From Eubacterium saphenum ATCC 49989 (lineage in GTDB: Bacteria > Bacillota > Clostridia > Peptostreptococcales > Anaerovoracaceae): a stretch of 64,000 bases of DNA. Made by a program: the position numbers and the translations under genes. The stretch's first letter is position 1. Every line of letters begins with the position of its first letter. Under the pieces are notes generated by a model. It did no database searches. It was not told the origin of the DNA and saw nothing but the letters and a program-made list of their open reading frames with translations. Positions 35,156 to 47,200 of this stretch are shown here, one piece after another. The stretch is from NCBI GenBank assembly GCA_000161975.1, contig GG688422.1, forward strand, positions 741,824 to 805,823, read 5' to 3'.

Positions 35156-35635
35156 ATGAGAATTTTGGGGATAGATCCGGGATATGCCATCATGGGGTAT
35201 GGTCTAATCGATAAAATAGGCAATTCTTTTAAGCCTGTGGATTACGGGGTGATTAAAACCAAGGCGGGAGAACCGCTACCTGAGAGGCTTCTTAAGATTC
35301 GCATGGAGCTGTCTTCCATAGTAGAAAAGTATAGACCCGATGAAATGGCGGTAGAGGAACTGTTTTTCAATACGAATTCAAAAACGGTAATCCATGTAGC
35401 GGAGTCAAGAGGTGTGGCCTTGGTGGAAGGTGCGGTAAGAGGCATCAATGTAAATGAATACACCCCGCTTCAGGTGAAGCAGGGTGTTGTAGGTTACGGT
35501 AGGGCCCAAAAGGTGCAGGTAATGCAAATGGTGAAGGTGCTTTTAAATCTTGAGTCCGTACCGAAGCCCGATGATGCGGCAGATGCGCTTGCCGTTGCGA
35601 TATGCCATGCAAATTCGGGCAGAAAGTTAATTTAG
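35156..35635 (+). CDS. ruvC: Crossover junction endodeoxyribonuclease RuvC
   Basis: The 159-residue Holliday-junction resolvase has the catalytic acidic residues in RILGIDPGYAIMGYG near residue 2, AVEELFFNTNSKTV near 64, and DDAADALAVAICHA near 138, with the usual RNase-H fold order. It nicks junctions made by RecA-type recombination after branch migration by RuvAB. In most Clostridia ruvA and ruvB follow directly; here the next gene is the convergent pta, and ruvAB are not in this window. It starts one base after the activase stop. Its stop lies only three bases from the pta stop. Confidence 0.93.
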   Translation: MRILGIDPGYAIMGYGLIDKIGNSFKPVDYGVIKTKAGEPLPERLLKIRMELSSIVEKYRPDEMAVEELFFNTNSKTVIHVAESRGVALVEGAVRGINVNEYTPLQVKQGVVGYGRAQKVQVMQMVKVLLNLESVPKPDDAADALAVAICHANSGRKLI

Positions 35636-35638
35636 GCT

Positions 35639-36607
35639 TTACATTGTAGCTGCCGTTACTATTGCAAGCTCATATACGTCTTTTTCATTGCAGCCTCTGG
35701 ACAGGTCATTGATAGGTGCATTGAGTCCCTGAAGGAGAGGTCCTATTGCGGCAAATCCTCCGAGCCTTTGTACCAGTTTATATCCTATGTTTCCTGCTGC
35801 AAGGTTAGGGAAGATGAATACGTTTGCCTTGCCTGCCACCTTGGAATCAGGAGCTTTTAATGCGGCTACCTCAGGTACGAATGCCGCATCGAATTGTAGC
35901 TCGCCGTCTACATCAAGATCCGGCGCTTTTTCTTTTGCAAGTTTTGTCGCTTCCTGTACCTTGGTTACTTCATCGGATGAAGCCGAGCCCATTGTGGAGA
36001 AACTTAGCATCGCAACCTTAGGATCTATCCCGAATTTCTTTGCGGTTTCTGCAGTCTGGATGGCAGTTTCTGCAAGGTCCTCTGCGCTTGGGTCGAGGTT
36101 TACACCGCCGTCTGCAAACAAGTATACTTCATCGCCCTTTCTCAGTATGAAGCAACCCGCTACCTTATTGTATTCAGGCTTTGTCTTCACTATTTGAAGG
36201 GCAGGTCTTACGGTATCGCCCGTAGAGTGAATTGCGCCGGATACGAGTCCGCCTACTTTGTCTGTGGATACGAGCATGGTGCCGAAGTAGTTCACATCAT
36301 TTGTTAGCTTTTCTCTTGCCCCCGCTTCATCTATCTTGCCCTTACGTCTTTCTACAAATTTTGCTACGAGCTCGTCCATTTCAGGATATGTAGCGGGATC
36401 CAGTATCTCAAGATCCGTAACGTCTATTCCGTTATCCGCTGCGGTTTTTTTTACGTCTTCTTCCTTGCCTACGAGTATCGGGTTAAGTATGTTTTCTTTT
36501 TTTAGCTTTGCGGCAGCACCGAGGATTCGCTTGTCCGTGCCTTCCGGGAATACTATGCTTTTTTTCTCGGCTTTCACCTGTTCTTTTAGAACATCGATAA
36601 GATCCAT
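35639..36607 (-). CDS. pta: Phosphate acetyltransferase
   Basis: The 322-residue enzyme interconverts acetyl-CoA and acetyl phosphate, giving ATP through acetate kinase in fermenting anaerobes. Length and motifs fit the short Pta form: SIVFPEGTDKRILGAA near residue 17, GGLVSGAIHSTGDTVRPALQIVKT near 118, ADGGVNLDPSAEDLAETAIQTA near 166, MLSFSTMGSASSDEV near 200, and the C-terminal NVFIFPNLAAGNIGYKLVQRLGG near 263. It has AGAGGTG upstream of its ATG and its own extended -10 promoter. No acetate kinase gene lies beside it. It is convergent with ruvC with almost no intergenic space. Confidence 0.94.
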   Translation of the reverse strand: MDLIDVLKEQVKAEKKSIVFPEGTDKRILGAAAKLKKENILNPILVGKEEDVKKTAADNGIDVTDLEILDPATYPEMDELVAKFVERRKGKIDEAGAREKLTNDVNYFGTMLVSTDKVGGLVSGAIHSTGDTVRPALQIVKTKPEYNKVAGCFILRKGDEVYLFADGGVNLDPSAEDLAETAIQTAETAKKFGIDPKVAMLSFSTMGSASSDEVTKVQEATKLAKEKAPDLDVDGELQFDAAFVPEVAALKAPDSKVAGKANVFIFPNLAAGNIGYKLVQRLGGFAAIGPLLQGLNAPINDLSRGCNEKDVYELAIVTAATM

Positions 36608-36652
36608 TTTTACACCTCTTTCATTATTATGGATACGTTAACAACTCCATCC

Positions 36653-36661
36653 ATTATATCA
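36653..36661 (-). promoter_or_regulatory. Extended -10 promoter of pta
   Basis: On the minus strand TGATATAAT (complement of 36653-36661) forms an extended -10; the -35 region is poor. The leader to the ATG at 36607 is about 40 bases. Confidence 0.6.
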
Positions 36662-36732
36662 CAATGAAGAGCCTGCTCGGTTTTATCACCTAGCTAACTG
36701 AATTCCAACAAAAAAATACAGAAAAAGCCCGA

Positions 36733-36999
36733 CTTTGCCACCGGCAAAACGATTCTCCCTAGTAATAGCAACGAAAGGGGAGTTTTTTAAGAAAATTTTA
36801 TGTACCTACATTTTAGAATGCTCCTATGCAGGAATTGAGATTGCGAATTTTTTTATAGTGACCATTACCTATCTTTTTCAGTTATTACAAAATCAAGTGG
36901 GAGATTCCTTGCCTAATTTGCCACAAACAAAACGCCCTTGCTTAGTCATAGCAACAAAAGGAGGACTTTTTAGTGTAATTTTATGTACCTAAATTTTGA
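36733..36999 (+). repeat. Two imperfect direct copies of an 83-bp element
   Basis: Copy A (36733-36816) and copy B (36916-36999) are 183 bases apart. Shared blocks are TTTGCCAC, CAAAACG, ATAGCAAC, AAAGG and AATTTTATGTACCTA, in the same order and spacing. Copy A contains a TTTGCC/GGCAAA hairpin and a C-rich/G-rich pair before a T-run. Both lie in the 489-base gap between pta and birA, which holds no convincing gene. They may be dispersed non-coding repeats or decayed miniature elements. A TATAAT at 37029-37034 may serve birA. Confidence 0.65.
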
Positions 37000-37096
37000 G
37001 AGATATTTATTGTTGGGTTGGGATTTTATATAATGGATAAGAGTTTTTTGATAATATTAAGTAGACGAGTATTTTGAATATCGGGTAGGATGTGAT

Positions 37097-37876
37097 ATGG
37101 ATGAACATAGATTGAAGCGGTGTTTGCGTGACGAAGGTGCGCAAGTTATGCTTGAATGCCATGAAAGTTTGGATTCTACGAACATCAGGGCGGCAGAGCT
37201 GTGCAAGGAAGGGCGCACGGATGCTTTGGTGGTGTCTGAGGAGCAGATCAAGGGCAGGGGCAGAAGGGGAAGGTCGTTTTGTTCTCCTAAGGCTTGCGGC
37301 GCATATTTTTCCATATTGTTAAAGCTTAGGCTTTCAAGGGAGGACTTCGGGCTGATCAGCCTTGCCGCTGCAAATGCGGTGCATTCAGGGATTACGTCTG
37401 TTACGGGCATAGATGTAGAGATTAAGTGGATCAATGATATATTTTTAAAAAAACGTAAGGTTGGGGGAATAATGGTGGAGGCTCTCGGAGAAATTTCATC
37501 AGGGAAAGAAGTGCCGGTTGTAATAGGGATAGGGATTAACTGCGCTGAAAGCAAGGAAGTAAACAGCCTTGGTGTTGAGGCAGGTGCTTTGGGCATAGCA
37601 ACTGATATGCGGGAAGCTCTCATCGCCGGAATCACAAAAAACATTATGGATTTAAAGAACGGATACAATGGCGAGGATGTAATTGCAAGGTATAAAGAGC
37701 ATTGCATGACCTTAGGGAGCAATATAACGGTATATGAGGATGCTGAAAAGCGCATACCTACGTATAATGCAAAGGCTATAGATATTGCGGACACAGGGGA
37801 GCTTGTGGTACAAACCGAAATGGGAGAGCTGAAGCTTCTTAATAGCGGTGAAGTAAGTATCGGGTTGAGTTTATAG
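37097..37876 (+). CDS. birA: Biotin--[acetyl-CoA-carboxylase] ligase
   Basis: The 259-residue ligase attaches biotin to biotin-carboxyl-carrier proteins. It has SLDSTNIRAAELCKEG near residue 26, SEEQIKGRGRRGRSFCSP near 50 with the GRGRRGR adenylate loop, and IEVKWPND-type sequence VEIKWINDIFLKKRKVGGIMVE near 113, followed by GIGINC near 152. There is no N-terminal helix-turn-helix, so unlike Escherichia coli BirA it should not be a repressor; this is the class I form. A small SH3-like C-terminal domain is present. AGGATG precedes ATG 37097. Confidence 0.92.
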   Translation: MDEHRLKRCLRDEGAQVMLECHESLDSTNIRAAELCKEGRTDALVVSEEQIKGRGRRGRSFCSPKACGAYFSILLKLRLSREDFGLISLAAANAVHSGITSVTGIDVEIKWINDIFLKKRKVGGIMVEALGEISSGKEVPVVIGIGINCAESKEVNSLGVEAGALGIATDMREALIAGITKNIMDLKNGYNGEDVIARYKEHCMTLGSNITVYEDAEKRIPTYNAKAIDIADTGELVVQTEMGELKLLNSGEVSIGLSL

Positions 37877-38284
37877 TGTATATTGATTGAGCGATTGTTT
37901 AAAATATTTATAACGTAATGCACACATAATATATAAATCGAGAGTATGTAAATATTTTGGTATATAGTGCGTTTTGAATGCTGTATTATAAAGTCAATGG
38001 CATTTTATTATAAAAATAAGATTTTGATCTTGTGATGCTTTTCTATATGATAGAAAAGCAAAATATTACATAAAAGATAAACTGAAAAGCGGACGAAAGC
38101 CAGTGTTTTTGTCTATAAAAACAAAAAATCATATCGAATTCTGAAATTTCTTGGGGGGGGTAGGACAAATTAGCCTTTTTAACAATTCTTGAATAAATTA
38201 ATTCGCTTTCCGACAATTTCATATACATTTCATGATAGCATAGCTACACTTATTATGTTTTGGAAAGTCATTGGGAGGCGAAAA
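37877..38284 (+). other. Leader region upstream of the giant surface-protein gene
   Basis: These 408 bases hold no gene that I can support. They contain a perfect 10-bp hairpin (38037-38046 with 38050-38059, three-base loop), a second AT-rich hairpin (38104-38110 with 38117-38123), and an eight-G tract at 38153-38160, standing out in AT-rich sequence. A weak promoter-like pair TTGAAT/GACAAT lies near 38190-38218. The ribosome site GGGAGG is at 38273-38278. Confidence 0.6.
38153..38160 (+). repeat. Eight-G homopolymer in the leader
   Basis: A run of eight G about 125 bases before the start codon of the giant gene. Such tracts change length by slipped-strand mispairing and can alter transcription when near a promoter. 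The promoter itself is not firmly placed, so the effect is open. Confidence 0.7.
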
Positions 38285-41200
38285 ATGAAGAATTTTGGTA
38301 AGAGCAAGAAAAATTTTAAGGCAGCGAGCGCTGCATCTAAGACGTTTGCATGGGTGTTGAGTATTATGCTGGTGGTTACGGGCATCGCGCCGAGCTTTGC
38401 GGAGAACGGCAAAGTGGGAAATGCAGGCGTAGCGAAAAAGGCTGCTACATCTGAGCAGGCGGGCATGAAGAAGACATACGCCAATAAGGCAGCTGCCGTA
38501 TCTAAAGAGAATACGCAAAAGAATAACAATAATAGCGTAAATATTAAAGCTAAAGAGCAAAAAAAGAAGAAGGGCGATAAAAAAGCTACGGCTTCTAAAG
38601 AAAAATCTTCAAATAATAAAGAAAAGAAGCCTGCTTTTAAGAAAAAAGTTTACAAAGATGAAGGGAAGGATGATGAAGAGGCAGCCCCGAGACAATCGAG
38701 GTTATCTAAAAAGAAGGCTGCAGAGCTAAAAAAGGACGTAGCCTATGATGTTAATATGATGATACAAAATGGCTATTCATCGTATTACAAGAATTCTGAC
38801 AATTCTTCCAAAACTCCCAAAATCCAAAACACAAACCTAAATTACCTTTTAAAGACAAGAGCCGCAAAAAATATTGCGAGCTCTATGAAATTCTTAAACC
38901 TCAAAAAAACCAAAGATACTCCCAAAGACCAAAATGGCAAGAAAAACAAATTCAGAAATAAGCGAGAAGAACTAACAGGGGAAGCAGCCCTTTTAAATGC
39001 TTCGGGAAATGTAAAGGCGCAGAGGGGCAAAGGTAACCTCGTGCATATTTTTGCTAAAAATACTTCAGGTGATATGAGCATAGACCGTGAACTTTGGGCT
39101 ACCATGTTTAATAAGATAGGGATAGACGGATCATATAGTGCGAGCAACAATGAGATAGATTGGAAAGCTTCAGGTTGGGGTGTAAAAATCGATACCAGGG
39201 GAATACGTTTGCCACAGGATAGTTCTCGTTTTTTTTATAATATGACGGGAAAAGTCGAAGATTTTGATAAGCTGGTGACATCTGAAGTAACAGATATGAA
39301 AGAAATGTTTCGAGGTTGTACTAGTCTAAACGGTATTAATATTTCAAGGTGGAATGTTTCTAAAGTGCTGGATATGAGCGGAATGTTTCTATCCGCATCT
39401 GGTAAGAATACCGGCGGAGGCGAGGCTCCTAACATTTCGAGATGGCGGGTAAACAATGTTACATCAATGTATCAAATGTTCTATGCGTCAAGGTTTGATT
39501 TTGTGAATTTCGATATATCAAAGTGGGATGTATCCAGTGTGACCGATATGCGTTACATATTTGCAAGTAGTGCAATACAAAAATTAGATCTCAGTAAATG
39601 GGAGTTGAATACGGCGTTGAAATTACGTCATGTCCCTGCTGGCACACCTGCAGAGAAAATGTTTATTGGCTGCAGCTACCTGGAATATTTAAAATTTCCT
39701 AAAGGTTTGATTACAAATGTGCAAGCTCAAGGGGGGGGATTTAATTCGATTCAGGTTCTTCGTGGAAGGCCCGCAGACCATTGGCTTTCAAACTTTAACT
39801 TGGGCGGCAGTAGTGGACTGACTAATAATTATTCAAATAGTGAGGAAGAATGGGCAATGTATTTAGCGAGAAATGATAAATATAAATGGATAAAATTTGA
39901 TAGAAATGGCGGGGATACTGAGAGCTGGGTAAATGGTGAAATAGTAGAGAAAGGCAAATCATTCAATGCTTCTAAAGGTGTGCTGCCGCAGGAAGAGCCG
40001 AAAAAGAACGGGCATCAATTTGCGGGGTGGGCATACAGCCCGAATGATAAAGCGCCTACGTTCAATAAAGATCAAAAGATAAATGAGAATCTGACATTAT
40101 ATGCTGTGTATTTAGAAGATAAGGAATATCCGTTAAATGATAGCGGTAATGTTTTTGCAAAGCCTAAGGTGGGTGCAAACGGTGAAACCACACTGGAAAT
40201 TAATGTAAAGGATGGCGCTAAGGATACATTGATTAACGCTAGGTGGATTGATATGGCGACTGCATTCGGAGCAAGTGGTTCAAGTAGCGCTGATCTATCT
40301 TGGACAGCGGCAGGTGATAAGGTAAATATAAAATTTTTAGCGAATGTAAGAGCGCCTAGCGATATGACGCAGATGTTTTATTCTTTCAAGGGTAATATAG
40401 CCGGGTTAGACCATCTTGATACAGAAGGAACTTCAAACTTTAAAAATGCATTTGCAAATGTAACCGGTAGAGTTGACGGTAATGATTTTACCAATTGGAA
40501 CGTCAAGAGCGGTACCGGCTTTGAAGGTATGTTTAAGAATTCATCAATTGATCCGAATGTGGGCAATTGGGATACTCAAAATGCTCAGGATATGAGAAGC
40601 ATGTTTGAAGGCGCAACATCTGCAAATCCGGATGTAAGTAAATGGAATGTTAAAAACGTCAAGAAGATAGACAGCATGTTCAATGCGGCTGGAAAAGCTA
40701 ATCCTGATATAAGTAAGTGGAACTTCGGCAACCTCGAGAGTATGCGTGAGGCGTTTTATGAGAGTAAGCTTAAAGAGGCGGATCTCAGCAAGTGGAAGTT
40801 TACAGGGGCAGGGCTGTCAAATGCGGCTGATGCGTTTGTAAACTGTGATAATTTAGTATATCTAAAAACGCCTATGGGGCTTACTACCACCATGGGAGGT
40901 GTAAACTCAGACTTTAAGGTGGTAAGACTTGAAAAAGGCTCTCCTGCAGCGGTTGAAGAGGAAACTTTAAATCTGGGCAGTGATTATACGGTAAACGCCG
41001 GTGGAAGAGAGAACGTTGCCTTCAATATATACCGTAAGGATGCTTATGCAGGGGTAATATTCGATGTAAACAGCGGTGATAGAGAGAGCTTCAGAAATCA
41101 TGAAATAGCGAAGATAGGAAAATCCATAAGAGCGAGCGGAGGAGTGCTCCCAGAAGAAAAACCTCAGAAAAACGCAAGCACGTTTAAAGGCTGGAGCAAG

Positions 41201-44200
41201 GATAAGAACACGCAGGGCGATGGAGAATTTAACGAAAATGAGGCGATAACAGAAGATGTTACCGTATATGCAATATACGAACAGAGAGTTCCTGCGAAGG
41301 TAAGATTCCATGCAACGGGTGGAAATCTTAACGGAGTACCGCCTGAAGTGGACGGACTTACAGGAACCAGCCTGGGAAATGAATTCCCTACAGAGCAACC
41401 GACCAGAAAGGGATATGACTTTATAGGATGGAGTACGAAGCCCGAAGATGCAAATACAGGACTTATTACACCGGGACATGAATTTACCAGAGATACTTTG
41501 GTTCCGAATGTAGAGACGGAAGTATATGCAGTATGGAAGGAAAGATCCAAGATAACAATTAAGTTCAACGGTAACGGCGGTAATCTCGGAAGCATCCCTG
41601 AAAGCAAAGAAATATATGAACGTGAGGCGCTCGGGGCGGACTTCCCTGTACACACTCCGTCAAACGTATCGAACATGGATCCTAAGAGAGAAGGCTACAC
41701 CTTCATAGGTTGGGGATATAACAAACATGCAAGAGCTCCTGAAGCTACAGGCGATACGATATTTACAAAATCCGAAACGCTATATGCGATATGGAAAGAA
41801 GGAGACTCCAGCACTATTGGAGTAAAATTCGATGCGAACGGAGGATCATACAAGGGAGCGGATCCTAGCGTAATTCTTGAAAGAGGTACGGCGCTTGGAG
41901 CAAGATTCCCTTCAGAGATACCTGAAAGATCAGGTAAGACCTTCTTTGGCTATGCGGATAAAGCCAGTGCAAGCGAACCTAACATCACAGCCGAGACAGT
42001 ATTTGATGACAGCGCCGTTGCGTATGCAGTATGGAAGGATGAAGGATCTGCGTACAAGGTAGAATTTGATGTGATGGGCGGAGTGCCTGACATGCAACCT
42101 GTTTACGTAGAAGCAGGCAAAAAATTAGGAGACAGATTCCATAAAACCTTCCCAAGAAAACCGGGTAAAATGTTTGTAGGCTTTACAAGCAATAGAGCGG
42201 AAGCGGAACTCGGCATAGTCACAGACGCAAACAGGGTGGACAAGGATACCGAAATTAACAAAGATACTGTAGCCTACGCAGCGTTTAAGAAGAAGGAAGT
42301 ATCTACCGTGACATTCGATGCGAACGGCGGAAATCTCGGAAGCGTACCGGGAAAGGTAGATACAGAATATAACACGAGCCTTGGGGCAAAATTCCCTAAA
42401 GATAAGCCTACAAAGGCAAACCATGAATTCCGCGGCTGGACTTTATCAAAGGCAGAAGCCGATAAAGGCGTTATTACAGATGAAAATAAGATAGATAAGG
42501 ATACGGTAATAACAGATGATGTAACGGCATATGCAGCCTGGAGCAAGAAGGAATACGATGTGCACTTTATGAGTGACAATAAAGAGGTTGAAGAGCCGTT
42601 TAAATCACCTATAAAGTGCTTACACGGAGAAGCGCTTAAGGATAAATTCCCTACAGGACACCCTGCAAAGCCTGATTACACCTTCATAGGATGGAGCACA
42701 TCAAAGACGGAGGCTGAAAATGGAGTCTTAACTCCGGCGCATAAATTTGACAAAGATACAAAGATCACAGGCGAGACGACAGTTTATGCAGTGTGGAAAG
42801 AACTTGCAGAGGTAAGCTTTAATGCAAACGGAGGAGACGCATCATCTGTGCCTGATACTATAAAGGTAGTGAGAGGCGAGAAGCTTGGAGATAACTACCC
42901 TACTAAGATCCCAACAAGGGCAGGACATAAGTTCCTTGGCTGGTCAGACGATCCGAATGCATACAGCCCTAACATTACTAGGGACAGCGTAATACAATAC
43001 AGAACAACTCTGTTTGCAATCTGGCAGGAAATGCATACCGTAACATTTAATGCGAACGGCGGAGAAGAAAACAGCGTGCCGAGCCCTATATACCTACAAG
43101 ACGGTGAGAAGATAGGCGCAAATATGCCGGGACAAAGACCTATCAGAAGAGGCTACACATTCAAAGGCTGGGCGAGTGAACCGAATGCCAAAACTGCAAA
43201 TATTACAGAAGAAACGGTTGTAATATCGAATATGACAGCCTATGCAATATGGAAGCCTGTTACGTGTGCGGTGACATTCGTAAACGGAATAAAGAAGTAT
43301 GCTGTAAAATATGCAAACTACGATACTACTCTGGGCAACAACATGCCTGAAGCGCCTGATAAGATGGGTTATACATTTGCAGGCTGGAGCATGAGGGCGA
43401 ACGATCCTAACCTTGAATATGAGTTTACAAAATATACAAGAATAACCGGCAGAATGAAGGTGTTTGCAATATTTAAGAGGGCGACGCACAAGCAAATAAC
43501 AAGGATAACGCTAAACCTTTCAAAGAGCATGATAAGAGTAGGCGAAATGGCGGAAGTGATAGCGGAAATAGAACCTACGGACGTTCTAAACAAAGAACTT
43601 CTATGGAAGAGCAGCAACAATAACGGTCTTGAAATAAGAAATGCAGGAAACAGCAGAACGTACGTAAAAGCTCATAAGAGAGGCATCTACACAATTACGG
43701 CGAAGGCAAAAGACGGATCGGGCACTGAAGGAAGGCTCAGAGTAAAAGTAGAAGGCAAACAGCCGGGAGTATCTACGACGGATGCAAACGTAATGTTTAA
43801 CGCAGGATCTGCAGCAGGATTCCCTAAGATAGTAAATATCAAAAAGGGCGAAGCACTTCTAGGTAAGATGCCTAAGAATCCTAAGATATACGGGCTTAAG
43901 TTCCTCGGTTGGAGCACGAAGATCCTAGGCAAAAAGGCGGATATCAACTTTACAGAAGATACGGTGGTTAAAAACGACATGTCTGTATATGCGGTATACG
44001 AAGAAGACACCACTGTAAACGTAGAACCTAAGATCCAAAAAATAACGCTTGAGAGCAATAAGAACGAGATCAAGGTAGGCGAAGAAACAGATGTTATAGC
44101 GAAGGTAGAACCTAATTCAGCTAAGCTTAAGGATCTTGAATACTATGTGGATGCAGGACTTACAGTAGTAAGCATTGATGGCAATAAGTTGAGAGTCAGA

Positions 44201-47200
44201 GGAAATACTGTAGGCAGACATAAGATAAAGGCATCTGCAAGAGACGGCTCTAATAAGAAGGCGGAGCTTGAAATAAATGTAAAAGAAAAGACGCAAGGCA
44301 AAGCATATGTATGGCTTATGGCAGAAGGCGTTCTTGGATATCCGGATCTTTTGGAAGTGGACGAAGGAACCGCATTAGGAGATTTGCTTCCTATGGGATT
44401 ATCAAAGCCGGGTATGGAATTCCACGGCTGGAGCACGATGGGCTATGCAGGTGATCCGGACTTTACAAGCAGTGATATTGTAAATACGGATATGACGCTA
44501 TATGCGGTATTCAAATCGGTTGTCCCTGTACCGCCTGAAAAGCAGGTAAAATCTATAGACCTTAAGTTGTCAAAGAGTACGATATATGACGGGGATGAAG
44601 TAGATGTAATTGCTGATGTAGAACCTAGCAGTGCGGAGAACAAGACACTTGAATGGAGCATATCGCCAAGCAATGCAAAAATAATAAACATAAATGAAAG
44701 AGCTATAAAGGTTCATAATCTTCGTGAAGGAAGCTACACGGTAACTGCAAAGTCAACGGATGGTTCTAACATAGAAAAGACAATAGAAATAGACGTACTT
44801 AAGAAGGGTGCGCCACCTAGCAATAAGGCAACGGTAAGATTCATGGCGCCGGGTGCGGCAGATTATCCTAAGGCTGTAGAAGTTATGAAGGGTAGCTCGG
44901 TAGGATTTGATATGCCGGATGATCCGGACATAGTAGGCTTTAACTTCCGTGGTTGGAGCACAAAGATGAATCCTGTAAGTGCTTCCGATGTGAACTTTAC
45001 AAAGGATACCAAGGTAGATAAGGATATGAGCGTATACGCCGTATTTGAAAGGAATCCCGGTATACAGGCAGAGAACAAGATAGAGAAGATAGTTCTTAAG
45101 GCGGCAAAGAGGGAAGTAGAAGTAGGATCCGGAATTAATATACTGGCAGCGATAACGCCACCTGATGCGGACATAAAGCATTTGACATTTGAAAGTGAAA
45201 ATGCGGATAAATTCCCTGTAGAGCAGATGACTGATACGACGGCACGTGCATATGCTAAGGAAGCGGGTACGTTTAAGATAACCGCAAGGGCAAACGACGG
45301 TTCAGGTAAGTACGGTGAAATCACTATAAAGGTAGTACCTAAGAATCCTGTACCTACAATGCACACTGTAACCATGATGAGCGATGCGGCAGGATATCCT
45401 AAGACCGTTGTTGTAGAAGACGGTAAGGCTATAGGCGATAAGCTTGATATGGATCTTACAAAACCGAACGCAGTGTTTAAGGGCTGGAGCAGAAATACGG
45501 CCGCAGGACCTGTGGACTTTACAAGGGATACCTTGGTTTATGCAAACACTATAGTATATGCGGTATTTGATTATCAAAACCCTAAAATGGTGGAGAGCAT
45601 CGATCTTCAACTTTCAAGAACCAACATAAATGCAGGAGACTATGTAGATGCGCTGGCATTGGTAAATCCTGTAGATGCAAGCAATAAGGATATAAGGTTT
45701 ACAGTAACACCGAGCCTTAATGTTGAAAAGACTTCATTGACAACAGCAAGGATATACGCAGCAAGAGAAGGCAGATATACTTTGAGGGCAGAGTCAACTG
45801 ACGGATCAAATGTGTTCAAGCAGGTTGTATTTGAGGTGAATGACAGCGGCACGGGACCTATACCTTCCACCCACGCTAAGGTAGTATTTAATGCCGACGG
45901 TGATAATAACTTCCCTAGGGTATTGACGGTTAAGAAGGGTGAAGCGCTTGGCGGTAGAATGCCTGCAGACCCTGTAAGACAAGGTTTTAGGTTCAAGGAA
46001 TGGAGAATTGTAGGAGGCGCAGGTGCCACACTTACAAAGGACACCAGAATAGATCAGGATACGGAAGTATATGCAAGATATATTAAGGAAGGCTTAATAA
46101 ACAAGAAGATAAAGAACATTACATTGCTTGCAGGAAGCACGTTACTGGAACTTAATGATCAAACAGCGATAGGCGCATTGATAGACCCGGAAGATGCTGA
46201 TTATAAGGATCTTACATTCACATCGCTTAACCCAAGTGTTCTAAAGGTTGATAAGACCGGCGAGATTGCGGCAAGGGCAACAGCCAAGAAGCGAGGAAGC
46301 GCAGTAGTAAGGGCAGAGGCTAATGACGGATCAGGAGTAAGCGGCGAGATAACAATAAATGTAGAGCCTAAGAAGGAAAGCGTGAAACTTACTATGGAAG
46401 CTCAAGGAATAGCCGGATTCCCTAAGACCGTAGATGTAACCAAGGGCGAAAGCTATGCGGATCTTCCTATGGATCTTGTAAAACCGGGTCATGTATTCAT
46501 GGGTTGGAGTACGATATCAAGCACAGGAAGCGTAGACTTCAATAAACACACCAAGGTAATGACAGACAGCAAGATATATGCGGTATTTAAAAAGGATATA
46601 GTACATGTAACGGTAAGAGCTGACGGAGTAGACGGATATCCTATAACGGTACCTGTTCAAAGAGGAAGCGCTCTATTAAACTTACTTCCAAAGAAGGTAG
46701 AGAAGGACGGCTTTAAGTTCAAAGGATACAGTACGATTTCACCGACGGGAGCTGTAAACTTTACCGAGGATACGGTAGTAAACGAAGATACGGTGGTATA
46801 TGCAGTGTTCGAAGCAACGCAGGCAGCATCCACAAAGATTAAAAACATAACGCTTGCTGTTACAAAATCAAGCATAGAAAAGGGAGATACCTTCGATGTA
46901 ATAGCAAGTATCGAGCCTGATAACGCTACAAACAAGGTGCTTGAATTTACATCAAGCAATAACGATAAACTAAAAATAACCGGCATCAAGGATAGAATGA
47001 TAAGCCTTAAGGCACTTGATAAAGGCAAATACAGCGTAAGGGCAAAGGCAACGGACGGCTCAGGAGTAGAGGCTGAGACGAGTATAGAGGTTAAAGAGAA
47101 GGATATTAACGTACCAAGGAAGGCAAAGGTAACACTATATGCTGATGATGTAGCGGGCTACCCTCAGGTTATTGAAGTGATGAGAGGAGATACGCTTGCA

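Noticed and set aside
36735..36992. An 85-codon frame spanning both copies of the 83-bp repeat
   Set aside because: It would start at TTG without a ribosome site, and the peptide repeats only because the DNA repeats; I treat the region as non-coding.
38060..38160. A resemblance of GGACGAAAGCCA to the core of c-di-GMP-I riboswitches before the giant gene
   Set aside because: The flanking conserved blocks and a receptor helix are missing, so the match is too short to support a riboswitch.
38189..38284. A longer N terminus for the giant protein, 32 residues upstream of ATG 38285
   Set aside because: It lacks a ribosome site and would bury the clear signal peptide; GGGAGG is well spaced for ATG 38285.
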